From NCBI GenBank assembly GCA_958422845.1, contig CATZPU010000038.1, positions 1-8,302 on the forward strand: a DNA stretch of 8,302 bases, in the 5' to 3' direction. A program made the translations under genes and the position numbers. The stretch is from an uncultured Lachnospiraceae bacterium. GTDB lineage: Bacteria; Bacillota; Clostridia; Lachnospirales; Lachnospiraceae. The notes beneath the pieces were generated by a model that saw only the letters and a program-made list of their open reading frames with translations, was not told the origin of the DNA and did no database searches. This document shows positions 1-5,441 of the stretch, piece after piece. Numbering within the stretch: the first letter of the stretch is position 1; every line of letters begins with the position of its first letter.

Positions 1-219
1 GGTATGATCTTAAAAGGAACAGTCCGCAATGTGATCGATTTCGGCGCATTCGTCGATATCGGTGTGCATCAGGACGGACTTGTGCATATTTCCCAGCTTA
101 CCGATAAAAAATTTGTCAAGCATCCGCTTGAGGTGGTAAGCGTTGGTGACATTGTGGAAGTCAAGGTACTTAGTGTAGACCTGCAAAAGAAAAGAATAGG
201 GCTTACGATGCGTCTGTAA
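1..219 (+). CDS. tex: Tex-type RNA-binding protein, C-terminal S1 domain (5' truncated)
   Basis: The window opens in frame inside this gene; only the last 72 codons are present and the stop is TAA at 217-219. The visible part is one complete S1 (OB-fold) RNA-binding domain, with the typical order [13 protein letters not shown], then [19 protein letters not shown] and a closing RIGLTMR. This wording is characteristic of the S1 domain that ends Tex/YhgF proteins, transcription accessory factors that bind nucleic acid. Family knowledge puts YqgF-like, HhH and helical domains upstream, but these lie outside the window. Polyribonucleotide phosphorylase or another S1 protein is less likely, because the sequence stops directly after the S1 fold. 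The ATG at 4 is an internal methionine, not the start. Confidence 0.85.
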   Translation, partial: GMILKGTVRNVIDFGAFVDIGVHQDGLVHISQLTDKKFVKHPLEVVSVGDIVEVKVLSVDLQKKRIGLTMRL

Positions 220-239
220 AGAGATGCGTCTGTACATGG

Positions 240-283
240 GGCTGCTGCAAAATACCGATTCCGGCGGATTTGCAGCAGCCTTT
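240..283 (+). terminator. hairpin after tex, probable terminator
   Basis: A perfect 12-bp stem, GGCTGCTGCAAA (240-251) with TTTGCAGCAGCC (269-280), has a 17-nt loop and lies 20 bp after the tex stop. The T-tract is poor (TTT, then GCTGT), so termination may be partial. It sits between convergent genes, but the repressor-gene side has no T-tract either. Confidence 0.6.
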
Positions 284-332
284 GCTGTGCTTAAGGGATG
301 TTTTACTTTCCGGCGGCGAAAACGGTAACGTA

Positions 333-1091
333 TTACGCTCGCTGTACCGGATTTCTGATCAGCTCATACGTGCTGTATATTTTACCGAGGACTTTCCCAA
401 GGCAGGTAAGACGGTCGGATTCGTGTATTTCCACATCAGGCTCTGTCACATTGAGGGAGCGCAGGCTCCGTGCGTCGGCATCGTCATACAGGGTACGGAT
501 ATAATACGTGTCATTTAAACGGAAAAGCCCTATTTCGTTGTGACGGGCAGGCGTTTGCTGAAGCGCGAGTATCTCTCCTTTTTGAAAGACAGGCTGACAG
601 TGATTCGTTTTTAGCTGGATACAGTATTCCATACCGCTTATCATATGTTTTCTTTTGAGGCGGATCTTGTGTGAAGGCGGCGTCTGCTCAAACTCAGTAT
701 ACGGCTGATGCAGGATGGGACAAAAACACGGAAATTCACTCCATTCGTCTATGTGGATACGTTTGTATTCTTCGTTGATCAGACCTAATACAAGACGTCT
801 GCTTGAAAGTGGGAGCAGCTTGTATTTTTCTACAGAGGATAATTCCTCTTCGGTAAGCTCCTGTCCGTAAAGCGTGCGCAGCTTTGCGCCGGAGAGATAA
901 TCCTGATAGAAGTAGTTGGCGTCTACTTCGAGGACAGTGATCAGGGAGATCAGGATATCAGGCTTCGGATAGCTGATCCCGTTCTCATAATTGGCGATAG
1001 CAGAGGGGGTGACGTGGATCTTCTCTGCGAGCTGACTGCGTGAAAGATTGAGTTCCTGACGGCGATTGCGTAATTTGCTTCCAATTCCCAT
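333..1091 (-). CDS. XRE-family repressor with degenerate S24/LexA-like C-terminal domain
   Basis: This 252-residue protein is probably a dimeric DNA-binding repressor. Residues 6-60 form a helix-turn-helix of the Cro/CI type, with recognition region SQLAEKIHVTPSAIANYENG, followed by a linker of about 50 residues typical of CI-like regulators. Residues about 150-238 resemble the S24 peptidase fold of LexA and CI (KGEILAL, then EIGLFRLND-YYIR-L, LRSLN and a closing GKVLG). At the position of the catalytic Ser in D-S-M-E-P it has N163-H164-C165-Q166-P167, and at the Lys position it has Arg199. It should therefore not self-cleave. The start at 1091 is chosen because an AGGAG site (plus-strand CTCCT at 1098-1102) lies just upstream; an in-frame ATG at 1151 lies inside the promoter. 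It is divergent from the Spo0A-like gene and is probably autoregulated through the operators between them. Its ligand is unknown. Confidence 0.85.
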   Translation of the reverse strand: MGIGSKLRNRRQELNLSRSQLAEKIHVTPSAIANYENGISYPKPDILISLITVLEVDANYFYQDYLSGAKLRTLYGQELTEEELSSVEKYKLLPLSSRRLVLGLINEEYKRIHIDEWSEFPCFCPILHQPYTEFEQTPPSHKIRLKRKHMISGMEYCIQLKTNHCQPVFQKGEILALQQTPARHNEIGLFRLNDTYYIRTLYDDADARSLRSLNVTEPDVEIHESDRLTCLGKVLGKIYSTYELIRNPVQRA

Positions 1092-1122
1092 ACGTATCTC
1101 CTCTCGTGTGTTGATAAAAAAT

Positions 1123-1151
1123 ATTATACTACAAAAAACTTGTAAAATCAA
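1123..1151 (-). promoter_or_regulatory. sigma-A promoter of the XRE repressor gene
   Basis: On the minus strand the -35 is TTGATT (plus 1146-1151) and the -10 is a perfect TATAAT (plus 1123-1128), with a 17-bp spacer. The expected transcript starts near 1115 and gives a leader of about 25 nt before the ATG at 1091. An inverted repeat (1130-1144) lies wholly inside the spacer, as expected for a repressed promoter. Confidence 0.75.
1130..1144. promoter_or_regulatory. operator-like inverted repeat A
   Basis: TACAA-AAAAC-TTGTA is an inverted repeat related to the sharper copies at 1160-1172 and 1287-1303; its 13-bp core ACAAA-AAA-CTTGT differs from them at one half-site base. It fills the spacer of the repressor gene's promoter, so a bound protein would block RNA polymerase. 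The divergent XRE protein is the inferred binder. Confidence 0.65.
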
Positions 1152-1159
1152 TTTAGTTT

Positions 1160-1172
1160 ACAAGAAACTTGT
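1160..1172. promoter_or_regulatory. operator-like inverted repeat B
   Basis: ACAAG-AAA-CTTGT is a perfect 5-bp inverted repeat with a 3-bp centre. Its last base is the first base of the TTGACA -35 box of the rightward promoter. Its centre is 29 bp from that of repeat A, just under three helical turns, which would put two bound dimers on nearly the same face of the DNA. Confidence 0.7.
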
Positions 1173-1200
1173 TGACATTTATAGTATTATATCGTAGACT
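1172..1200 (+). promoter_or_regulatory. probable sigma-A promoter of the Spo0A-like gene
   Basis: A consensus -35 TTGACA (1172-1177) is followed after 17 bp by TAGACT (1195-1200), a 4/6 match to the -10. Transcription would begin near 1207 and leave a long leader of about 165 nt before the ATG at 1372. Operator B abuts the -35. Confidence 0.6.
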
Positions 1201-1286
1201 ATACGAGACAGCAATGGATAAAGACAGCAAATATACGTAAAAAATGCTGTTTTATATACAAAAATGAAAATTATGTGCAAAATAAT

Positions 1287-1303
1287 TTACAAGAATCTTG
1301 TAA
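1287..1303. promoter_or_regulatory. operator-like inverted repeat C
   Basis: TTACAAG-AAT-CTTGTAA is a perfect 7-bp inverted repeat with a 3-bp centre, the best copy of the motif. It lies in the leader of the Spo0A-like gene, 129 bp centre to centre from copy B. It could act as a roadblock or a looping site. Its right half also gives TTGTAA (1298-1303), a weak -35 match placed 17 bp from TATGGA (1321-1326), so a second weak promoter here is possible. Confidence 0.65.
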
Positions 1304-1371
1304 GTAAAACAGCAAAGACGTATGGAGGGACGAGTATTTAAATTATTAAGGGAACAGGAGGGAGTAAAGTA

Positions 1372-1827
1372 ATGAGAGACAGTACAATGGATGTGTTGCT
1401 GCGAATCGGTATACCGGCAGGAGTAAAGGGGATGACGTATATCTGTGATGCAGTGGAGCTGTTTGATACAGATCCGTATTATCCGGACGGCAAAATGTCG
1501 TCTCTTTATGCCGATATTGCGCATAAGAATGATACAACACCTTCCAGCGTAGAACGTGCGATCAGGCATGCATTTGAGACAGCGTTGACGAAAGGAAATC
1601 AGGAGGTTATGGAGCAGTATCTGGATATTGCCAATACACAGAATTCAAACTTATTGAAGAGTCTGTATTTCCGGATGCGTCAGAAAGCGAAAAAGGAATG
1701 TCAGGCTTCGATATGCGATCCGGAGAAGTGCGAGATGAGAAAACAGATCTATCACGAGGTACTGGAGTCGATTTTCGGTGAACTTGAGTTTGCATTTATG
1801 AAACACTTAGAGCTGACGGGGAGATAA
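1372..1827 (+). CDS. orphan Spo0A C-terminal-domain protein (no receiver domain)
   Basis: This 151-residue protein has residues 8-86 closely matching the DNA-binding effector domain of the sporulation master regulator Spo0A. The hallmark pieces are LLRIGIPAGVKG near the start and TTPSSVERAIRHAFE (55-69), which corresponds to the recognition helix of Spo0A, followed by KGN. Spo0A itself has an N-terminal phospho-receiver of about 120 residues; none is present here, so activity cannot be controlled by phosphorylation of this chain. After the effector domain comes a charged helical tail of about 60 residues with three cysteines spaced C-x4-C-x4-C (C110, C115, C120), which could be a metal or redox site. 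The start is supported by AGGAGGGAG at 1356-1364. No classical TGTCGAA 0A box was found in the flanks. Its targets are unknown. It may act in sporulation or as a partner of the divergent repressor. Confidence 0.85.
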   Translation: MRDSTMDVLLRIGIPAGVKGMTYICDAVELFDTDPYYPDGKMSSLYADIAHKNDTTPSSVERAIRHAFETALTKGNQEVMEQYLDIANTQNSNLLKSLYFRMRQKAKKECQASICDPEKCEMRKQIYHEVLESIFGELEFAFMKHLELTGR

Positions 1828-1835
1828 AATTGTGC

Positions 1836-1864
1836 TTGAAAGTGTGATGCAAACGAGCTATAAT
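1836..1864 (+). promoter_or_regulatory. sigma-A promoter of the ribU transcript
   Basis: TTGAAA (1836-1841), a 17-bp spacer and a perfect TATAAT (1859-1864) predict a start near 1871, just before the FMN riboswitch. The ribU transcript therefore begins independently of the Spo0A-like gene, whose stop is only 8 bp before the -35. Confidence 0.8.
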
Positions 1865-1884
1865 ATCTGTAATTTAAGAAATGA

Positions 1885-2010
1885 TTCTTCAGGGCGGGGT
1901 GTGATTCCCCACCGGCGGTATAGTCCGCGAACCGCTTCGGCGGCCGAATCGGTGATACTGTACACACAGTAGATTCCGGTACCGACAGTATAGTCTGGAT
2001 GAAAGAAGAA
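1885..2010 (+). promoter_or_regulatory. FMN riboswitch (RFN element)
   Basis: The aptamer carries the strongly conserved RFN blocks in order: AGGGCGGGGTG (1891-1901), TTCCCCACCGGCGGTA (1905-1920), a short CCGC-TTCG-GCGG-type arm (about 1932-1943), an extended TACTGT/ACAGTA arm (1955-1971), CCGACAGTATAGTCTGGATG (1982-2001) and a closing GAAAGAAGA. P1 forms between TTCTTC (1885-1890) and GAAGAA (2005-2010). FMN binding is known to favour downstream termination or to block translation. The terminator at 2039-2081 indicates transcriptional control of ribU. Confidence 0.96.
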
Positions 2011-2038
2011 CGCAGAGTATGGTTTGTGATATTGCGAG

Positions 2039-2081
2039 GCGGCCGTGGAGTTTTCATACAGAAAATTCCCGACCGCTTTTT
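2039..2081 (+). terminator. riboswitch-controlled intrinsic terminator
   Basis: GCGG (2039-2042) pairs with CCGC (2073-2076) around an inner CG/CG step and a stem GGAGTTTTC with GAAAATTCC (one G-T pair) and loop ATACA. TTTTT follows at 2077-2081. It lies about 30 nt after the FMN aptamer and about 95 nt before ribU, as expected for the off-state terminator of the expression platform. The competing antiterminator was not resolved by eye. Confidence 0.8.
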
Positions 2082-2136
2082 CGTGGTATAAGAAAGACCT
2101 TCGATGCGCCAAGGAGAGCCTTTCTTAAATAATTGA

Positions 2137-2148
2137 CGGGACGTCCCG
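2137..2148. repeat. perfect 12-bp palindrome CGGGACGTCCCG upstream of ribU
   Basis: A perfect GC-rich palindrome with no spacer lies between the riboswitch terminator and the ribU ribosome binding site. It overlaps the end of TTGACG (2133-2138), which resembles a -35 box, but no convincing -10 follows. It could be a protein-binding site or a small hairpin in the transcript. Its function is unknown. Confidence 0.4.
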
Positions 2149-2177
2149 ATCTTATTTAATGAAAAGGAGACAAAAAG

Positions 2178-2945
2178 ATGGAAATGGGTTTTTTACAGGC
2201 GGTTGGCGAGAATCTGAGGTTTGTGCTGATCTGTACGGTCGTAGTGCTTGCGATCGTAGGCGTATCGGAGCTGGTGGAGAGAAAGCTGCTAAAGGATCGT
2301 GTGGTGCAGGTGAAGCGGACGCGGTATCTGACGATATGTGCGATGCTTGGCGCGCTGGCAATGCTTCTGCATATATTTGACTTTCCGGTGCCGTTTCTGG
2401 CTCCGGGCTTTTACAAGCTTGATTTCAGCGAGATTCCTGTGATGGTGGGCGCGTTTTATCTCGGTCCGGTAGGAGGCGTAGTCATTGAACTGGTGAAGAT
2501 TCTTTTGAAGCTCGTTATCAAGGGGACGAGCACAGCATTTGTCGGCGATCTTGCCAACTTTATTGTAGGCTGCTCCTTTGTCGTGCCGGCTTCTGTTTTG
2601 TATCACATAAAGAAGTCAAAGAAAACGGCGGTTGCAGGACTGGCGGCAGGGACTGTTGTAATGACTGTATTCGGCAGCCTTTTCAACGCGGTATATCTGC
2701 TTCCGGCTTTCTCAAGGCTTTACGGAATGCCTCTTGATGCGATCGTAGGAATGGGAACGGCGGTGAATCCGGCGATCAGCAGTGTGACGATGCTTGTGCT
2801 TTTGGCGGTAGCGCCTCTTAATCTGTTAAAAGGCGTATTGATTTCTGTGCCGACTATGGTATTATATAAACGAATCAGCAGAGTTTTACATAATACTGCA
2901 CAGGAACAGTACGCACCGCGAAGGGACAGACAGGCAGAGGGCTGA
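2178..2945 (+). CDS. ribU: riboflavin ECF transporter S component RibU
   Basis: This is the membrane-embedded substrate-binding subunit of an energy-coupling factor transporter that imports riboflavin; the EcfA/A'/T energizing module must be encoded elsewhere. The 255-residue chain is very hydrophobic, with about six membrane segments in the core. The signature region is at residues 79-97 (YKLDFSEIP, VGAFYLGP), followed by GGVVIELVKILLKL and a GDLANF segment, all typical of RibU/YpaA. Compared with the B. subtilis protein (about 190 residues) there is an N-terminal addition of about 48 residues with an extra membrane helix (about 13-32) and a charged linker, plus a hydrophilic tail. The start at 2178 is fixed by AAGGAG at 2164-2169. 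The FMN riboswitch independently supports the riboflavin substrate. Confidence 0.94.
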   Translation: MEMGFLQAVGENLRFVLICTVVVLAIVGVSELVERKLLKDRVVQVKRTRYLTICAMLGALAMLLHIFDFPVPFLAPGFYKLDFSEIPVMVGAFYLGPVGGVVIELVKILLKLVIKGTSTAFVGDLANFIVGCSFVVPASVLYHIKKSKKTAVAGLAAGTVVMTVFGSLFNAVYLLPAFSRLYGMPLDAIVGMGTAVNPAISSVTMLVLLAVAPLNLLKGVLISVPTMVLYKRISRVLHNTAQEQYAPRRDRQAEG

Positions 2946-2959
2946 CCGGAGGAGCTATA

Positions 2960-2994
2960 CGGGGTGCTGCAGAATTTGCAGCGCCCCGTTTTTT
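2960..2994 (+). terminator. strong intrinsic terminator after ribU
   Basis: CGGGGTGCTGCA (2960-2971) pairs with TGCAGCGCCCCG (2977-2988) through 12 bp including one T-G wobble, with a 5-nt loop and TTTTTT at 2989-2994. It starts 14 bp after the ribU stop, so it closes the riboflavin-uptake unit and isolates it from the next operon. Confidence 0.93.
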
Positions 2995-3104
2995 ATATCA
3001 TTAGGAAAGACCTTGTTTCATACTTTCTTATACGGGCACATTTTTGCCAAGGAAAGGATCGGCGCAGTTTGCAGTATGGCAGAGTCGGAGGAGATGGAGA
3101 GCAG

Positions 3105-3713
3105 ATGGGGAAGATCAAAAAAATAGAACAGCTTACGCATAATCCGTTTGTGAATTTGTATGACCTTGATGTGGAAAACAGGGTGGGAAATTCCGGAAAA
3201 TATTACGTTGCTTCACGGGCAAAGAATGCCGAAGGGCTTGAACTTTGCACGAAAAAACAGAAACCGGACGGGGTGATCATCTACAGCCTTTACGGGGAAA
3301 AGCATGACAAGGTCGTTCTGATCCGTCAGTACCGTTATGCGATCGACGGATATATCTATGAGTTTCCGGCAGGGCTCGTCGAGCCGGGAGAGGATTACCA
3401 TGCGTCGGCAGTGCGGGAAATGCGGGAGGAAACGGGGCTTACGCTTCATCCGCTGACAGTTGACACGATCTATGAAAAACCGTATTATACTACGATAGGA
3501 ATGACGGACGAATGCTGCGGCACGGTATTTGGATATGCCGACGGTCAGATCAGTGCGGATGCGCTGGAGGACAGTGAGGAGATCGAGGTCGTTTTGGCTG
3601 ACCGCGACGAAGTGAGGCGTATTCTGAGAGAAGAGCGTGTGGCGATCGTATGTTCCTATATGCTGATGCATTTTCTGCATGACGAGGAACCGTTTGCATT
3701 TCTGCGCGGATAG
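3105..3713 (+). CDS. Nudix hydrolase, ADP-ribose pyrophosphatase-like
   Basis: This 202-residue protein probably hydrolyses ADP-ribose or another nucleoside diphosphate sugar to AMP and a sugar phosphate, in the cytoplasm. A complete Nudix box G-x5-E-x7-REU-x-EE-x-GU spans residues 90-112, with G90, E96, R104, E105, E108, E109 and G111 all present, so metal binding and catalysis should be intact. The stretch before it (PDGV, VVLIRQYRYAI, YEFPAGLVE) is typical of the ADPRase/NudF subgroup, and the length is usual. The start at 3105 is chosen because homologues begin near MGKIKKI and GGAG (3096-3099) precedes it; the frame is open upstream, but that part overlaps the ribU terminator. No clear promoter was found between 2995 and 3104. 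Exact substrate specificity cannot be read from sequence. Confidence 0.87.
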   Translation: MGKIKKIEQLTHNPFVNLYDLDVENRVGNSGKYYVASRAKNAEGLELCTKKQKPDGVIIYSLYGEKHDKVVLIRQYRYAIDGYIYEFPAGLVEPGEDYHASAVREMREETGLTLHPLTVDTIYEKPYYTTIGMTDECCGTVFGYADGQISADALEDSEEIEVVLADRDEVRRILREERVAIVCSYMLMHFLHDEEPFAFLRG

Positions 3714-3722
3714 GAGGATGAG

Positions 3723-4217
3723 ATGAATACAGAATTTGATATTAAAATGACGACGGGAGCGATGTACCGCTTTCTGATGTACCATGCCTATCACAGTTTC
3801 AGTGGGATATTCAGTATTCTTGCAGGCGCGGCGCTGCTTGCTTACTTCTTTATAAAGCTTCCGGACGGTGGTGCGAATCACTGGATATATCTGCTGTTTG
3901 GCGTGCTGTTTCTGCTGTATCAGCCGTGGACGCTTTATACAATGGCAGTACGGCAGGCAAAGCTGAATCCTGTGTTTAAGCAGCCGCTGCATTACGTGCT
4001 CACGGAGGAGGGGATCGCGGCGACGCAGGGCGAGAATGAGAGCCGGATCGCGTGGGATGCGGTGAAAAAGGTAAGAAGTACAAGAAGCTGCATCTTCGTG
4101 TATACGGGAGAAAAGAACGCCTGCATCTGGGTAAGAAGTCAGATGGGAGAGAAAGAACAGGAAGCGTGCACCACGCTTAAACAACATGTGCCCCAAAAGC
4201 TTGTGAAGCTTAGATAA
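3723..4217 (+). CDS. YcxB-like membrane protein
   Basis: This 164-residue protein has two adjacent membrane segments (about residues 26-46 and 53-72) in the N-terminal half, then a soluble domain (about 88-145) with the pattern YVLTEEGI, IAWDAVKKV and CIFVYTGEKNACIW. That pattern is characteristic of YcxB-like proteins, a conserved family without a known biochemical role. It starts 9 bp after the Nudix gene, and its ribosome binding site AGGAGG (3712-3717) overlaps that gene's stop, so the two are very likely co-transcribed and translationally coupled. tsaE follows after 16 bp. The annotation rests on architecture and motif style only. Confidence 0.75.
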   Translation: MNTEFDIKMTTGAMYRFLMYHAYHSFSGIFSILAGAALLAYFFIKLPDGGANHWIYLLFGVLFLLYQPWTLYTMAVRQAKLNPVFKQPLHYVLTEEGIAATQGENESRIAWDAVKKVRSTRSCIFVYTGEKNACIWVRSQMGEKEQEACTTLKQHVPQKLVKLR

Positions 4218-4233
4218 ACATCGGGAGGACAGT

Positions 4234-4656
4234 ATGATTATAGAAACAAATTCGGAAAAAGAGACATGGGAGCTCGGAGTGCGTCTTGCACAGCAGGCAC
4301 AGCCGGGGAGCGTGTTTTCTCTGATCGGGGACCTTGGCGTTGGAAAGACTGTGCTGACAAAGGGAATGGCTGCAGGTCTTGGTATCACGGAACCGGTGAG
4401 CAGCCCGACGTTTACCATTGTACAGGTATACGATGAGGGGCGTATTCCATTTTATCATTTTGACGTATACAGGATCGCAGATCCGGAAGAGATGGAAGAA
4501 ATAGGATATGAGGACTATTTTTTCGGAGACGGAGTCTGCCTTGTGGAATGGGCGAATCTCATTGAAGAGCTGATGCCTGAGCATACAGTGAAGATCACGA
4601 TCGAAAAGGATCTGCAGAAAGGCTTTGATTACCGCCGGATCACGGTGGAGGATTAA
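4234..4656 (+). CDS. tsaE: tRNA t6A37 synthesis ATPase TsaE
   Basis: TsaE is the small ATPase that supports the TsaB-TsaD complex during transfer of the threonylcarbamoyl group to A37 of ANN-decoding tRNAs. The 140-residue chain carries a Walker A motif GDLGVGKT (residues 32-39), the family block SSPTFTIVQVY (about 57-67), FYHFDVYR (about 74-81) and the closing LVEWANLIEELMP, all typical of TsaE/YdiB. Its length is close to the family norm. GGGAGGA (4223-4229) precedes the start. tsaB follows after 22 bp, and tsaD lies further down the same gene run, supporting the assignment. The essential partner TsaC, which makes threonylcarbamoyl-AMP, is not in the window. Confidence 0.96.
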   Translation: MIIETNSEKETWELGVRLAQQAQPGSVFSLIGDLGVGKTVLTKGMAAGLGITEPVSSPTFTIVQVYDEGRIPFYHFDVYRIADPEEMEEIGYEDYFFGDGVCLVEWANLIEELMPEHTVKITIEKDLQKGFDYRRITVED

Positions 4657-4678
4657 ATAAAAATGGGAGCGTAAGATA

Positions 4679-5428
4679 ATGAAAATACTGGCATTAGACA
4701 GCTCAGGGCTGGTGGCATCCGTTGCAGTAGTAGAGGACGAGGTACTGCTTGCTGAGTATACGGTAAACTATAAAAAAACACATTCACAGACACTGCTTCC
4801 GATGCTTGATGAGATCGCAGGGATGATCGAGCTTGATTTAAATACGATAGATGCGATCGCAGTGGCGGGAGGACCGGGTTCTTTTACAGGACTGAGGATC
4901 GGTTCCGCTACGGCAAAGGGGCTGGGACTCGCGCTCGGAAAACCGCTCGTACACATTCCGACCGTTGATGCGCTTGCCTATAATCTTTTTGGCTGCACAG
5001 AGGACGTCTGCCCGCTGATGGATGCAAGAAGAAATCAGGTATATACGGGAATCTATCGGTTCGACGGGGAAAAGCAGCAGACGATCCTTGCGCAGACGCC
5101 GCTTGCGGTGGAGGAGCTTGCGCGTATTTTAAATGAAAACGGAAAGTCAGTCGTCTTTCTCGGAGACGGCGTTCCGGTATATCGTGAGATGCTCGAAAAG
5201 CTTCTGCATGTGCCGTACCGCTTCGCTCCGGCTAATATGAACCGTCAGAGAGCGGCGTCCGTCGGCGCACTGGCGCTTTCTTATGCGGCAGAGGGCAGAG
5301 TGGAATCAGCGGCAGAGCATGCGCCGGACTACCTGCGGCTGTCACAGGCGGAACGGGAGAGAGCAGAGGCTTTGGCGGCTGCAAAGAAAAGGAACCGGAA
5401 GCGACCGGAACAGGCGACAGATGTATAG
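4679..5428 (+). CDS. tsaB: tRNA t6A37 synthesis protein TsaB
   Basis: TsaB is the non-catalytic ASKHA-fold partner of TsaD; the two form the core of the t6A37 threonylcarbamoyltransferase. The 249-residue sequence opens with MKILALDSSG, has the family pattern KKTHSQTLLPML (32-43), and shows the hallmark GGPGSFTGLRIG (64-75). A later stretch, PLMDARRNQVYTGIY, is also diagnostic. The C-terminus is a lysine- and arginine-rich tail (KKRNRKR) beyond the folded domain. The start has a modest site, GGGAG, at 4665-4669. The gene lies between tsaE and rimI, the most common bacterial neighbours of tsaB. Confidence 0.96.
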   Translation: MKILALDSSGLVASVAVVEDEVLLAEYTVNYKKTHSQTLLPMLDEIAGMIELDLNTIDAIAVAGGPGSFTGLRIGSATAKGLGLALGKPLVHIPTVDALAYNLFGCTEDVCPLMDARRNQVYTGIYRFDGEKQQTILAQTPLAVEELARILNENGKSVVFLGDGVPVYREMLEKLLHVPYRFAPANMNRQRAASVGALALSYAAEGRVESAAEHAPDYLRLSQAERERAEALAAAKKRNRKRPEQATDV

Positions 5429-5441
5429 AGGAAGCAGCAAG

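Noticed and set aside
2964..3104. In-frame upstream extension of the Nudix gene to an ATG at 2964
   Set aside because: It would begin inside the ribU terminator hairpin, lacks a ribosome binding site and does not resemble the family N-terminus.
4198..4213. AAGCTT-GTG-AAGCTT at the end of the YcxB-like gene, as a possible repeat or operator
   Set aside because: It encodes the end of the protein (KLVKL), and no related copies or promoter elements surround it.
3213..4418. Long open frame of 401 codons on the minus strand across the Nudix, YcxB and tsaE genes
   Set aside because: It is antisense to three well-supported genes, has no family resemblance and is rich in Arg, His and Cys, as expected for a mirror frame of real coding sequence.
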